DNA of 26,736 nt from Candidatus Bathyarchaeota archaeon (GCA_029259285.1 JAPDJB010000060.1:1-26736), one strand, 5' to 3'; shown: positions 15,379 to 23,611, numbered from the stretch's first letter. Translations and numbers: made by a program. The notes: generated by a model not told the origin, from the sequence alone.

Positions 15379-17403
15379 TTATTGCTCCATCCTCTCTATG
15401 GCTACTGCGCAGGCCTTATACTCAGGTATCTTGGCCCTCGGGTCGAGGGCTGGATTCGTCAATACGTTGGCCGCAGCCTCCCCGAAGTGGAAGGGTATGA
15501 AGAGGACTCCCTCCTTTATCCGGTCGGTTACTAAGGCCTGGAGGGTGATCTCACCTCTCCTGCTTCTAACCCTCACCCACCCCCCATCCTCGATGCCCAG
15601 TCGCTCGGCGTCCCTCACGTTGATCTCAACGTAAGGCCTGTTAAGCTGTCCAGTCAGCGTCTTAGACCTCCTCGTCATCGTCCCCGTATGCCAGTGGAAG
15701 AGGAGTCTCCCCGTCGTGAGGATGAAGGGATACTCCTCATCAGGCTGCTCAGCCGGAGGCCTATGCTCAGCCGGTATGAAGCGTCCGAGGCCCCTGGTGA
15801 AGCGTTCCACGTGGAGTATCGGCGTCCCAGGATGCTGGGCGGAGGGGCAGGGCCACTGGATTCCCCGCCTCTCAAGTCGATCATAGCTGATGCCTCGATA
15901 GAGGGGGACGAGCCTCGCGATCTCCCCCATCACATCCCGCGGCCTCTCAGCTCCGAGGGGTCTACCCAGCCTCCTGGCGAGCTGAGCTATGATCCACCAA
16001 TCCGGCTGGCATTCATCGATGGGTGGTATGGCTCTATGAATCAGCTGGACTCGTCGATCCGTGGAGGTGAAGGTTCCCGTCTTCTCGGCGTAGCTGGCGG
16101 CGGGCAGCACCACATCCGCCAGCTCAGCTGTCTCGGAGAGGAATAGCTCCGAGACGGCGAGGAACTCAAGTTGACGCAGCTGCCTCCTCACCTCATTTGA
16201 ATCGGGATGCGATAGTACTATGTTCTCCCCCATGATGTACATCGCCCTTATCTCCCCGCCGCAGGCTTCAGTCATCTCCACCGAGGTCAGTCCTGGCTCT
16301 GATGGGAGCTTCACATCCCAGGCCTCCTCGAAGGGGCGTCGAGCCTCAGAGTCCTCAACCCTCTTATAGCCTGGTAGGAAATCTGGTAGGGCGCCCATGT
16401 CGCAGGCTCCCTGAACATTGTTCTGCCCCCTCAGCGGATTTACCCCCGTCCCAGGTCTACCAATGTTTCCGGTTAGCATCGCCAGATTCGCTATGGAGTG
16501 GACGTTGTCGACGCCTGTTGTATGCTGTGTAAGGCCCATGGAGAAGATGATGGAGGCCCTCTCCGCTGAGGCGTAGAGCCTCGCAGCCTCCCTGATGAGA
16601 TGCGCTGGGACGCCGGTGATGGCCTCAACATCCTCCGGCCTATACCTGGAGACAACCCTCCTCAGCTCCTCGAAGCCCTCGGTTCTGTTGGCGATGAACT
16701 CCCTGTCGTGTAGGCCCTCTGAGATGATGACGTTCATCATCGCGTTCAGCAGCGCCACATCTGTTCCAGGTCTATGCCTCAGATGTATCTCGGCGTATTC
16801 CGTCAATGGTATGGCTCTGGGATCGGCGACGATGAGTTTTCCACCCCTCCTCACAGCCCTTATGATGCGGCGGGCGATGAGGGGATGCTGCTCGGTGGTG
16901 TTGGAGCCTATGACGAAGATAACCTCAGCCTCCTCTAGGTCTTCTATGCTGTTGGTCATGGCTCCGCTTCCAAAGGCGTCTATGAGGCCGATGACGGTGC
17001 TGGAGTGGCAGAGCCTCGCACAGTGATCGATGTTATTGGTTCCCACGACAGCCCTAGCGAGCTTCTGAAGTAGATAGTTCTCCTCATTCGTCGCCTTCGC
17101 CGAGGAGAGAAGGGCGACGGCATCGGCTCCATGCCTATGGGCGACCTCCCTCAGCCTCTGAGCCACCAGGTCTAGGGCCTCACCCCAATCAGCCTCCTTG
17201 AAGGTTTCACCCCGCCTGATGAGGGGTCTCCTCAACCTCTCGGGATGATGTATGAACTCGTGGGCGCTCCACCCCTTTATACATAGCCGCCCCTCCCCAG
17301 GCCCATCGACGGCGGGTAGGGTGGCGACAACTCGGCCATCCCTAACCTTCAATCTTATATGGCAGCCTACTCCACAGTAGGGGCAGATGGTCTCAACCCT
17401 CAT
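15379..17403 (-). CDS. fdhA: Formate dehydrogenase catalytic subunit, Cys type
   Basis: A 674-residue molybdopterin (Mo/W bis-MGD) oxidoreductase. One [4Fe-4S] site at C7/C10/C14/C41 (CPYCGVGC...CIKG) opens the protein. DHCARLCHSS puts a normal cysteine (C132, codon TGC at 17008-17010) where E. coli FdhH has selenocysteine, followed by the active-site histidine. The catalytic arginine region reads NPLRGQNNVQGACDMG. The C-terminal MGD domain includes FILTTGRLLFHWHTGTMTRRS. These features separate it from NuoG, nitrate reductase and arsenite oxidase relatives. It has no N-terminal ferredoxin extension and no fdhB follows. Its ATG overlaps the end of hdrB2, so electrons from formate (or for CO2 reduction) probably pass through HdrC2/HdrB2. 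A CO2-reductase or related aldehyde-type substrate is possible. Confidence 0.88.
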   Translation of the reverse strand: MRVETICPYCGVGCHIRLKVRDGRVVATLPAVDGPGEGRLCIKGWSAHEFIHHPERLRRPLIRRGETFKEADWGEALDLVAQRLREVAHRHGADAVALLSSAKATNEENYLLQKLARAVVGTNNIDHCARLCHSSTVIGLIDAFGSGAMTNSIEDLEEAEVIFVIGSNTTEQHPLIARRIIRAVRRGGKLIVADPRAIPLTEYAEIHLRHRPGTDVALLNAMMNVIISEGLHDREFIANRTEGFEELRRVVSRYRPEDVEAITGVPAHLIREAARLYASAERASIIFSMGLTQHTTGVDNVHSIANLAMLTGNIGRPGTGVNPLRGQNNVQGACDMGALPDFLPGYKRVEDSEARRPFEEAWDVKLPSEPGLTSVEMTEACGGEIRAMYIMGENIVLSHPDSNEVRRQLRQLEFLAVSELFLSETAELADVVLPAASYAEKTGTFTSTDRRVQLIHRAIPPIDECQPDWWIIAQLARRLGRPLGAERPRDVMGEIARLVPLYRGISYDRLERRGIQWPCPSAQHPGTPILHVERFTRGLGRFIPAEHRPPAEQPDEEYPFILTTGRLLFHWHTGTMTRRSKTLTGQLNRPYVEINVRDAERLGIEDGGWVRVRSRRGEITLQALVTDRIKEGVLFIPFHFGEAAANVLTNPALDPRAKIPEYKACAVAIERMEQ

Positions 17404-18281
17404 CCAGCCACCTCCAAGGCCCTCTCCACCTCCCTGTTCCTCACCCTATGATACCTATAGCCCACCTCATCGAGGCTGAAGCCCATGGCGAGGGCGAGGA
17501 GCTCCAGATAATAGAAGACTGGAAGCCTATACTCGACGCCGAGCCTCCTAGCCGCCGATGCCTGCCCCACGTCGAATTGATGGAAGCATTGGGGGCAGAT
17601 GACTGCTATAGCCGTGGCTCCACCTCTCCGCATGGAGTTGAGCTTTGAGGCCAGCAGCCTCTCTGAGGCCTCCCTCGAGCCATAGGTGGATAGAGTCCAG
17701 CCGCAGCATAGGGTCTTCAGGTCATAGTCAACGGCCTCAGCTCCGAGGGCTTCAACCAATTCGTCGAGGATCACCGGATCATAGGGGTCGTCGAACCCCA
17801 TGATCTCTGGGGGGCTGAGGATGTGGCAGCCTGTGTGGCAGGCGATCCTCAAGCCCTCCAGGGGCCTCTCAACATGTGCCTTCAGCTTCTCTAAATTCTC
17901 GATGAGGATCTCCGCGAAGTGTCTCACCTCTATGAGGCCTCTAAACTCCCTGTCGATGATCGACAGAGCGTCGTTCACCCTCCCCCTCAGCTCCTCATCT
18001 CCCTTCAGCTCCTGGTTCACTGTTCTCAGCGTATAGAGGCAGCCGTTGCAGAGGGTGAGGATGTCTAGGCCCAGCTCCTCCGCGAGGGAGAGATTCCGTG
18101 CAGCCATCACCCTCCAGCTCATCTTATCGACGCTTAGGGATACGGCCTCAGGGCAGCAGGTGAAGTTCTCCACGTCGACGAGCTTCACCCCCAGCTCTCC
18201 AAGTATCCTCCTCGATAGAGCCTCGAGGTGGGGCAGCCTCACCCGTATGAAGCATCCTGGAAAGAAGGCGTAACGCCTCAT
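17400..18281 (-). CDS. hdrB: Second HdrB-like CCG-domain subunit, formate dehydrogenase-linked
   Basis: A complete 293-residue HdrB: FFPGC with C10, then C42-C43 (in CCP rather than CCG form), LCNGC, then HTGCH, LCCGW and ICPQC for the second domain. Unlike hdrB1 the N-terminus is intact. The protein should carry the two non-cubane clusters of the family, able to reduce a disulfide or hand electrons on. The start overlaps the hdrC2 stop by four bases and the stop overlaps the fdhA start by four bases, so hdrC2-hdrB2-fdhA is one coupled unit. It differs clearly from hdrB1 outside the motifs, so this is not a recent duplication. Confidence 0.88.
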   Translation of the reverse strand: MRRYAFFPGCFIRVRLPHLEALSRRILGELGVKLVDVENFTCCPEAVSLSVDKMSWRVMAARNLSLAEELGLDILTLCNGCLYTLRTVNQELKGDEELRGRVNDALSIIDREFRGLIEVRHFAEILIENLEKLKAHVERPLEGLRIACHTGCHILSPPEIMGFDDPYDPVILDELVEALGAEAVDYDLKTLCCGWTLSTYGSREASERLLASKLNSMRRGGATAIAVICPQCFHQFDVGQASAARRLGVEYRLPVFYYLELLALAMGFSLDEVGYRYHRVRNREVERALEVAG

Positions 18282-18760
18282 GGCTCCCCCCTCGGCTCGG
18301 CCAATCCCGTTTTGAGAGCTATCTGCCTCAGCTCCTCCGCGGCCTCCGTGGTTAGGGGTTTGAGTCCTAACTCGGCTCTACGCCTCATCGTTGAGGGGGT
18401 TATGGGGAATAGGTATCCGGTGGAGGTGATCTGCGCTATGATGCCTGTTAGAAGCCTTGGAGCCAGCCCCCGCTTATAGGCCTCAGCCTTAGCGGCCTCT
18501 ATAAATCTAAGCGGCGAGGTCTCATAGGGGCAGGCCTCCTCACATTTATGGCAGGCGGTGCAGAGCCATATCCCTGGGTTTGAGGCAGGGTCTGGGGCTG
18601 AGAGGCAGTGGTAGACGTAGGTGTATCTCTCATCGAACCCCTCTTCGAATTGGACGTGACAGAAGTGAGTCTCAACGGCGCAGCAGACTACACATCGGAG
18701 ACAGGCCTCAGCCACCCCGATTACAATAGGCCTCGCTCTAAGGGGGTGAGGAGACCTCAA
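18278..18760 (-). CDS. hdrC: Second HdrC-like iron-sulfur subunit with an atypical first cluster motif
   Basis: A 160-residue protein. The second motif is canonical (C67-x2-C70-x2-C73-x3-C77-P, CTACHKCEEACP). The first reads C20-x2-C23-x2-C26-C27-x6-C34 with no proline after the last cysteine, instead of CxxCxxCxxxCP, so its cluster may be altered. The region between the motifs (37-66) is longer than in HdrC1. Start is TTG 18760: an in-frame TAA lies two codons upstream, so the frame cannot extend further; a GTG at 18715 is an alternative. It is the first gene of the hdrC2-hdrB2-fdhA operon and presumably links FdhA to HdrB2. Confidence 0.8.
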   Translation of the reverse strand: MRSPHPLRARPIVIGVAEACLRCVVCCAVETHFCHVQFEEGFDERYTYVYHCLSAPDPASNPGIWLCTACHKCEEACPYETSPLRFIEAAKAEAYKRGLAPRLLTGIIAQITSTGYLFPITPSTMRRRAELGLKPLTTEAAEELRQIALKTGLAEPRGEP

Positions 18761-18780
18761 TTTTTATCATCTAAAATCTT

Positions 18781-18800
18781 CGATTATGAAGTCTTAATCG
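18781..18800. promoter_or_regulatory. Inverted repeat upstream of hdrC2
   Basis: CGATTA and TAATCG are 6-bp arms around 8 bases, 21 bp before the hdrC2 start and over the end of the phosphatase remnant. This is where a promoter or operator of the fdh operon would lie, but the arms are short. Confidence 0.25.
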
Positions 18801-19150
18801 TTTTCCTCCTCTAACTCAACGAGCGGCTTCACGATGCCGAAGTCTGTTATGCTCGACTCCTTCAGCCCCAGCCTTATGTTCAGACTGTAGAATCCATCCT
18901 CGTATGTCCCAGCCTCCCCATGCCTAATGGCGTCCAATTCATCGCAGAGTAGGGGCATATCTACGCCATGAACCTCCGATGGCTGACCGGTTATGAAGCT
19001 AGTTCAGACTATGGGCGTCGAGGGATCTTAAGGCCTCCAGCTATTGGAACCTCACCCTGCCGTATTCCTCTGCATTAGGCCCCTCAACTCTAGGCGTTCT
19101 ACAAGTGTCAGCTCCAGTCCGTCGTAGCCTAGTATGATGACGCGTGGCAT
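18794..19150 (-). pseudogene. Decayed alkaline-phosphatase-superfamily (type I phosphodiesterase-like) gene
   Basis: The minus strand of this otherwise empty 457-bp stretch holds one frame of 119 codons with three internal stops (TGA, TAA, TGA). It begins MPRVIILGYDGLE, the first strand and metal-binding aspartate of nucleotide pyrophosphatase/phosphodiesterase proteins. It resumes at TPIV*TSFITGQPSEVHG, where the family has TPIVWTSFITG: the tryptophan codon has become TGA. Between these a shifted frame still reads EEYGRVRF. The last 54 codons (ATG 18958 to TAA 18794) are open and read MPLLCDELDAIRHGE..., ending LVELEEEND. The rest of the usual 220-300-residue enzyme is missing, so an internal deletion joined the start to a later piece. 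Not expected to be functional; the 54-codon piece may look like a small gene. Confidence 0.7.
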
Positions 19151-19217
19151 CGAGTAGATGGTTGGGGAAACGCTTTTTATCTCGTCGGTGGTGGATTAGA
19201 GAGGCTGGCGAAGAGTC

Positions 19218-19694
19218 GTGTTCCGGAGGAGTAGAAGCCTAGCTCCCTTCGTCGCCTCCCCCATGAGCGTCGTGAGGAAGATGCTTCAATACGCGGAGGT
19301 TAAGCCTGGGGAGGTTGTCTACGACCTCGGATGCGGCGATGGACGCATAGTCATCACGGCAGCCCAAGAGTTCAAGGCCATAGGTGTGGGAGTTGAGCTT
19401 AACCCCAAGCTGGTGAGGGAGGCCAGGGCCAAGGTGGAGGCCCTAGGCCTCGGGGATAGGGTTCAGATAATCCTCGGAGACCTCATGGAAGTAGACCTAA
19501 GCCGAGCCGATGTGGTGACGATGTACCTCACAACAGGCGCAAATGAGAGGGTGAGGCCGAAGTTGGAGAGGGAGCTTCGGCCAGGTGCGAGGGTTGTAAC
19601 CCACGACTTCTCGATCCCTGGATGGGATGCGAAGAGGAATATGAGATTCAAGGAGGGATATAGGACGCACACCATCTATCTATATAGGAGATGA
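19218..19694 (+). CDS. aKMT-like SAM-dependent protein lysine methyltransferase
   Basis: A 158-residue single-domain class I methyltransferase. SAM motif I is DLGCGDGR (36-43), followed by VGVELN (motif II acidic residue) and the motif IV region DVVTMYLTTGANERVRPKLERELRPG. The N-terminal VVRKMLQ helix, the VVTMxL...N...RPKLExELxPG segment and the C-terminal HTIYLY strand correspond closely to the Sulfolobus enzyme aKMT, a DOT1-like broad-specificity lysine methyltransferase of about 160 residues that modifies many cytoplasmic and chromatin proteins. Other small methyltransferases share motif I only. Start GTG 19218 gives the expected length; a TTTTTATC element at 19174-19181 may be its promoter. 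Confidence 0.75.
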   Translation: MFRRSRSLAPFVASPMSVVRKMLQYAEVKPGEVVYDLGCGDGRIVITAAQEFKAIGVGVELNPKLVREARAKVEALGLGDRVQIILGDLMEVDLSRADVVTMYLTTGANERVRPKLERELRPGARVVTHDFSIPGWDAKRNMRFKEGYRTHTIYLYRR

Positions 19695-19705
19695 GGGCCG
19701 CCCCT

Positions 19706-20155
19706 CTACTTCTTCTCCCCACCCTCCGGATATAGGCCTATACGTCTTAGAAGCTCCACTAGGGTTGGCGACATCCTAAACCTTGGAAACTCCTCTGGTT
19801 TAACCCATCTCGCCTCTAGGGCGTCGGAGGATGCCTTCAGGTTTCCGCCCTTAACCTCCGCTAGGTAGTCGACGATGACGAAGTGGAACTTTACATGATC
19901 CTCCTCATCCCTATCGATCTTATCTATGACGCCTAGTAGATCTGTGATCTCCACCTCCAATCCAGTCTCCTCCAGGGCCTCCCTCACAGCGGCCTCCTTC
20001 ACCCGTTCACCCAGCTCCACCAATCCACCTGGTATAGACCAGAGGCCGGCGTCAGGCTCAGCGGCCCTCCTAACCAGCAGGTAGTGCTCCCCATCTCTGA
20101 TTAGGACGCCTACGCCGATGAGGGGCCTCTCAGGATATAGACGCCTCCTAGACAA
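19706..20155 (-). CDS. Nudix hydrolase
   Basis: A 149-residue pyrophosphatase with a perfect Nudix box, G44-x5-E50-x7-R58-E-x2-E62-E63-x-G65 (GGLVELGERVKEAAVREALEETGL), coordinating Mg for hydrolysis of a nucleoside diphosphate linked to another group. GLWSIPGG before the box and WVKPEEFPRF near the end resemble the ADP-ribose pyrophosphatase/dinucleotide branch, but substrate cannot be assigned. Start is TTG 20155, 29 bp from the palindromic CCTTAAGG box shared with the divergent DUF166 gene, so the mRNA is probably leaderless. Converges on the aKMT-like gene with an 11-bp gap. Confidence 0.88.
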   Translation of the reverse strand: MSRRRLYPERPLIGVGVLIRDGEHYLLVRRAAEPDAGLWSIPGGLVELGERVKEAAVREALEETGLEVEITDLLGVIDKIDRDEEDHVKFHFVIVDYLAEVKGGNLKASSDALEARWVKPEEFPRFRMSPTLVELLRRIGLYPEGGEKK

Positions 20156-20179
20156 CCTAATTATGATGTCTATGGGAAG

Positions 20180-20187
20180 CCTTAAGG
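20180..20187. promoter_or_regulatory. Shared palindromic TATA-like box between divergent Nudix and DUF166 genes
   Basis: CCTTAAGG is its own reverse complement. Its centre (20183.5) is 28.5 bp from the TTG start on the minus strand (20155) and 29.5 bp from the TTG start on the plus strand (20213). This is close to the archaeal TATA-to-start distance on both sides, so one TBP site could serve two leaderless transcripts. Confidence 0.5.
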
Positions 20188-20212
20188 GTTTGATCCCCCA
20201 CTCAAAACCTGC

Positions 20213-20911
20213 TTGAAGATCATCGTCTTCACCCAGGGCCTCTACGGTGAGAGGATCTATCGAAATCTATCACGGCGCTCGGATTTGACTCTAGGCGAGG
20301 TGAAGATGCCGCGAAGCCTTCCACCCCTACCCGAGGAGCCAGAGGAGATCCTTGGAGGCTTAGGGATCTCCGGAGGCTGGGACATACTCCTCTTCCTTGG
20401 GGAGTCTCCCTCAGCGGCGATGTTGATCCCCGACGCCGCCAGACTCTGCGGCGTGAAAGCCGTGATAGCGCCGGCCGACAGGTATTCCTGGCTACCCCTA
20501 GGCCTGGAGCATCAGCTCGCAGCTGAGCTTAGGGAGATGGGGATTGAAGCCATCTTCCCAAGGCCCTTCTGCTCCCTCACACCTAGGGGACATGACATTA
20601 TAGATAGATTCGCGGAAAGATTCGGAATGCCGAGGCTGAGGATCGAAGTCGAGGGGGACATCATAAGGCATGTGGAGGTCTTGAGGGGAGCTCCCTGCGG
20701 CTCAACCTGGTTCATGGCGGAGAGACTCCCAGGAATCAGGGTTAGCGAGGCCCCTGAGAGAAGCGGATTGCTGGTTCAGATCTATCCCTGCCTCGCCTCT
20801 AGGGATATCGAGCCGCCCTTCGATGACGCCCCCATACACATCTCCGCCCGCCTAGCCATGGGGGCGGTTGAGAGGGCGTTGAGGGAGACGCGGTCAGGTA
20901 TGGGCCTCTAG
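20213..20911 (+). CDS. DUF166 family protein
   Basis: A 232-residue protein with the hallmark segments of archaeal DUF166: VFTQGLYGERI at the N-terminus, MPRSLPPLPEEPEEIL, the DILLFLGESPSAAMLIPD strand-loop, GVKAVIAP, FPRPFCSLT, VEVLRGAPCGSTWF and LLVQIYPCLASR. The conserved cysteines in PFCSL, APCGSTW and YPCLAS could bind metal or act catalytically. The amino-terminal cysteines seen in some members are absent. Function of the family is not established; some records call it thymidylate-synthase-like without good basis. Start TTG 20213 from a probable leaderless promoter. Its end overlaps the convergent herA by 18 bp. Confidence 0.85.
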   Translation: MKIIVFTQGLYGERIYRNLSRRSDLTLGEVKMPRSLPPLPEEPEEILGGLGISGGWDILLFLGESPSAAMLIPDAARLCGVKAVIAPADRYSWLPLGLEHQLAAELREMGIEAIFPRPFCSLTPRGHDIIDRFAERFGMPRLRIEVEGDIIRHVEVLRGAPCGSTWFMAERLPGIRVSEAPERSGLLVQIYPCLASRDIEPPFDDAPIHISARLAMGAVERALRETRSGMGL

Positions 20912-22405
20912 AGAGGCGAACTCCATGCTCATGAATCTGCTCATAGGCGTGGTCTCAGCCGATGCTGGATAGAGCTCCGGTATGACCTTAACCCAGATGG
21001 GGAATCGACATTTCAGCGCTGTCCCCTTGACGATGGCCTCCCCTGGGGGTAGGTCTCCCAGCAGCTGGATGAATTCGTCGCCGACGATCTCGCCGAGACG
21101 CTGCTTATCCAAGTCTTCGAGGGAGTGGCAGATGATGTTGTTGGCGCATTGGGTCACAACGGTCTTCTCCACCGTCGCCAGGCGTTGGGTGACGATCCAT
21201 AGGCCCACCCCGTTCCTGCCTCCGTTCGTCGCGATCTCCTTCACTATGCTCAACAGCTTCGCCCTGCTCTCCTTAGACCCAATCTCGAAGAGGCCTCGTT
21301 GAGGGGCGTAGTACATCGCCTCCTCCAACACGACGACGCATCCGAAGCGTCGATTCTCCAAGGCCTCCCTGAAGATTCGTCGCAGAACCTGGGCGATGAC
21401 GATGTGCTTCTGCTCCCAGGTGTCCACCCCCTCGCTGAGATCCATGATGACAACCCTCCAATTCATCAATAGTCTCACCGGATCTAGGGGGTCTAGATCT
21501 CCCTCAGGTATCAGCCTCGACGTGTTGACGGCGTTGATGACCTGCTGCCGATAATTCTCAAACTCGTCGAGGCGCTTGTTAAAGCCCAGCCGCTCTGGGT
21601 CTACGGCTCTAACCGCCTCCCTCAGAGACTCCTTCGTCACCATACGGCCTTCAGCGTAGAGCCTTCTAAGGGCCTTCATCAATATCTTGGCGTTCCACCA
21701 TGTCTTCTGCCATCCGAACTCTGTGAGGTAGTCCTCCCAGTCGACCTCCGAGGGCTGGAAGAATCGGCTCCAGGGAACCCTCAGGACGTTCTCGGGGCCG
21801 AGTCGATCTATGAGGCTCGCATATTCGCCGTCCTTGTCGACGATGAGGAATCTCACCGGCGGATTTAGGGAGGCGGCTCGGCAGATCATCGTTATGGCCG
21901 TCGTCGTCTTTCCCGTTCCTACAGCTCCGCAGATGAGGCAGCTCTGCCTGATCAATGGATAGACGCCTAGCTCCACCTCCAGCTCCGTGCTGGGGTCTAC
22001 GCCCAATAGAATCTTCCAATCCCCCTCAGGCCTCGTGAACCTGGCGACTATGCCCCTATCAGCCTTGAAGACAGGCGTATTCGGCGGGAGGGGATGACGT
22101 AGGGGTCTTAGGCTCCCCTCCTCATCGATCCAGCCCCACTGATAGGCCTCGGCATGTATCGATGAATCCTCGAAATCCCTGATGATCCGACCCTCGCGTA
22201 GAAGGGCCTCCTCATAGCCTCTAACCCGCCTATGCGGATAGACCCTATGAACCTGATAGACGACAGGTGCCCCCGTCTTTGGATGTATGACGTAGACTAG
22301 GTCTCCCTTCGCCACCTCACGGCCTCTGAGTAGTATAAAGGTGATCTCATCGAGGTGATACTCCCCCGTGGGGCTGTAGGTATGCCCTAAGAGGTTCCCA
22401 TCCAC
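20894..22405 (-). CDS. herA: HerA hexameric DNA helicase/translocase
   Basis: A 503-residue FtsK/HerA-family ATPase that works with NurA in resecting DNA ends for archaeal recombination. The N-terminal HAS-barrel (about 1-60, with DEITFILLRGREVAKGDLVYV) is followed by Walker A GAVGTGKT (160-167), LIVDKDGEY after the first strand, and Walker B VVVLEEA (357-363), then SREAKLLSIVKEIATNGGRNGVGLWIVTQR with the sensor/arginine-finger region. Length is normal. Walker A has Val in place of the usual Ser/Thr at its third position. It overlaps nurA upstream by 19 bp; mre11 and rad50, often adjacent in archaea, are not in the window. Confidence 0.93.
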   Translation of the reverse strand: MDGNLLGHTYSPTGEYHLDEITFILLRGREVAKGDLVYVIHPKTGAPVVYQVHRVYPHRRVRGYEEALLREGRIIRDFEDSSIHAEAYQWGWIDEEGSLRPLRHPLPPNTPVFKADRGIVARFTRPEGDWKILLGVDPSTELEVELGVYPLIRQSCLICGAVGTGKTTTAITMICRAASLNPPVRFLIVDKDGEYASLIDRLGPENVLRVPWSRFFQPSEVDWEDYLTEFGWQKTWWNAKILMKALRRLYAEGRMVTKESLREAVRAVDPERLGFNKRLDEFENYRQQVINAVNTSRLIPEGDLDPLDPVRLLMNWRVVIMDLSEGVDTWEQKHIVIAQVLRRIFREALENRRFGCVVVLEEAMYYAPQRGLFEIGSKESRAKLLSIVKEIATNGGRNGVGLWIVTQRLATVEKTVVTQCANNIICHSLEDLDKQRLGEIVGDEFIQLLGDLPPGEAIVKGTALKCRFPIWVKVIPELYPASAETTPMSRFMSMEFASLEAHT

Positions 22406-23439
22406 CGTCCCTCACCCCAGTAGGGTGCTAGATATGAGACGTCTCCGAGAAGTCTTCCAACTCGACCTATAATCTCGGAGTATATGTCGGCGATCAGCCT
22501 CTTCGATATCCTGACCTCCTCGTCGGCTCTGAGGATGGGCAGCGGAATCCCCCACCACATCGATGACCAGTAGCAGTGATCAGCTATCTCATCGATATGG
22601 CTGAGGGAGAAGTCTGGTACATCGATCCTGATTGGCGGGATAGACCAATCTGAGGTCAGTCGACAGTAGAAGGAGTAGATGGAGGCCTCCAAGGCGTCCA
22701 TTAGGGGGGCTGATCTCACCACTCTTCGTAGAGCCTCCCTCGGTGAGAAGAGGCCTGTCCTCTCCCCAGGTCTCAGGAGGTGAAGCAGTAGGAAGGCGTC
22801 TGGAAGCTCCGTCTCCTCTTTAAGGCCTAGATGGTAGATGAGGTATCGGGCTGAAGGCCTCTTCACTATGGAGGCCACAGCTATGCCCCGCTCCCGACAG
22901 ATTCTTAGAAAGCCGTTGACTGCGTCAATGAGCCTCCGACGATCAGCCCTACGACCCCTCATGCTCCACCAGTTACTGAAGGCCAGAGGCCCATCTACGA
23001 GGATTAGCTCCACGGGGGGATCATGGCTGAGGTATTCGATGAGCGTCTCGTAGAGGAGGGCCTCCCTCCTAACGGCGACGATGCCTCTAAACCTCTCATC
23101 GGAGATGGTGTAGGGAAACGCGAGTGATAGGGGTGGAAGGAAGAAGCGACTGCCCGATGGGGCCTCGTAGACGAGGGCGTCCACCACGGCGTATCTCCTC
23201 GAAGCCAGGGGGAGTATCTGGCTTCCCGCATCAGCCCCAGCGATGGAGGTGAAGCACTCCCGCTTCTCCAAGCTGTGGAGGGTGAGCTCCCCTCTAAGCC
23301 TCTCCACCAGCCTTCGGAGGGCGTCGAGGCTCTCCTCCACATCTTCAGGTATCTCGTTGAGGAGGAGGTTTCTTATGGCTAGGCAGAGGTTGGGGTTTCC
23401 CTCCCCCACTTCCACCTGTTTCAGAGCTAGGGAGCCCAC
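22387..23439 (-). CDS. nurA: NurA 5'-3' nuclease
   Basis: A 350-residue NurA-family nuclease, the partner of HerA in DNA end resection. The metal-binding aspartate of motif I is D70 in SIAGADAGSQ; the second acidic motif is LILVDGPLAF with D149; further conserved residues lie in DVPDFSLSHIDEIADHCYW near the C-terminus. It is the first gene of the nurA-herA unit and starts at GTG 23439 after a GAGG. A GCATTTAAATAT element at 23476-23487 is a likely promoter in the A/T-rich gap shared with the winged-helix operon. Confidence 0.9.
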   Translation of the reverse strand: MGSLALKQVEVGEGNPNLCLAIRNLLLNEIPEDVEESLDALRRLVERLRGELTLHSLEKRECFTSIAGADAGSQILPLASRRYAVVDALVYEAPSGSRFFLPPLSLAFPYTISDERFRGIVAVRREALLYETLIEYLSHDPPVELILVDGPLAFSNWWSMRGRRADRRRLIDAVNGFLRICRERGIAVASIVKRPSARYLIYHLGLKEETELPDAFLLLHLLRPGERTGLFSPREALRRVVRSAPLMDALEASIYSFYCRLTSDWSIPPIRIDVPDFSLSHIDEIADHCYWSSMWWGIPLPILRADEEVRISKRLIADIYSEIIGRVGRLLGDVSYLAPYWGEGRWMGTS

Positions 23440-23475
23440 CCTCAGAACACCACTATAACGTCAATTCTTTCTTCG

Positions 23476-23487
23476 ATATTTAAATGC
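23476..23487 (-). promoter_or_regulatory. Likely nurA-herA promoter
   Basis: GCATTTAAATAT on the minus strand lies about 43 bp before the nurA GTG, predicting a leader of about 16 bases that includes GAGG. Confidence 0.35.
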
Positions 23488-23528
23488 TGCGATCACTCCG
23501 AGCATAATTTCTGATTTTGGCCATTTTA

Positions 23529-23611
23529 TTTATATATGGAGAAATTAATATGCTCGCTGAAAATTGAGTCGAGATTCATTTAGGTCTTGAGCCAAAAGTA
23601 AAGTTAATTAA
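23529..23611 (+). promoter_or_regulatory. Promoter region of the winged-helix operon
   Basis: The 193-bp gap 23440-23632 is strikingly A/T-rich for this window. It holds TTTATATATGG at 23529-23539 and TTAATTAA at 23604-23611. The second is 22-29 bp before the TTG at 23633, fitting a leaderless start; the first could drive a longer leader or a second promoter. Confidence 0.4.

Noticed and set aside
17008..17010. Selenocysteine in formate dehydrogenase
   Set aside because: The codon at the active-site position is TGC (Cys132), not TGA, and no selenocysteine insertion is needed.
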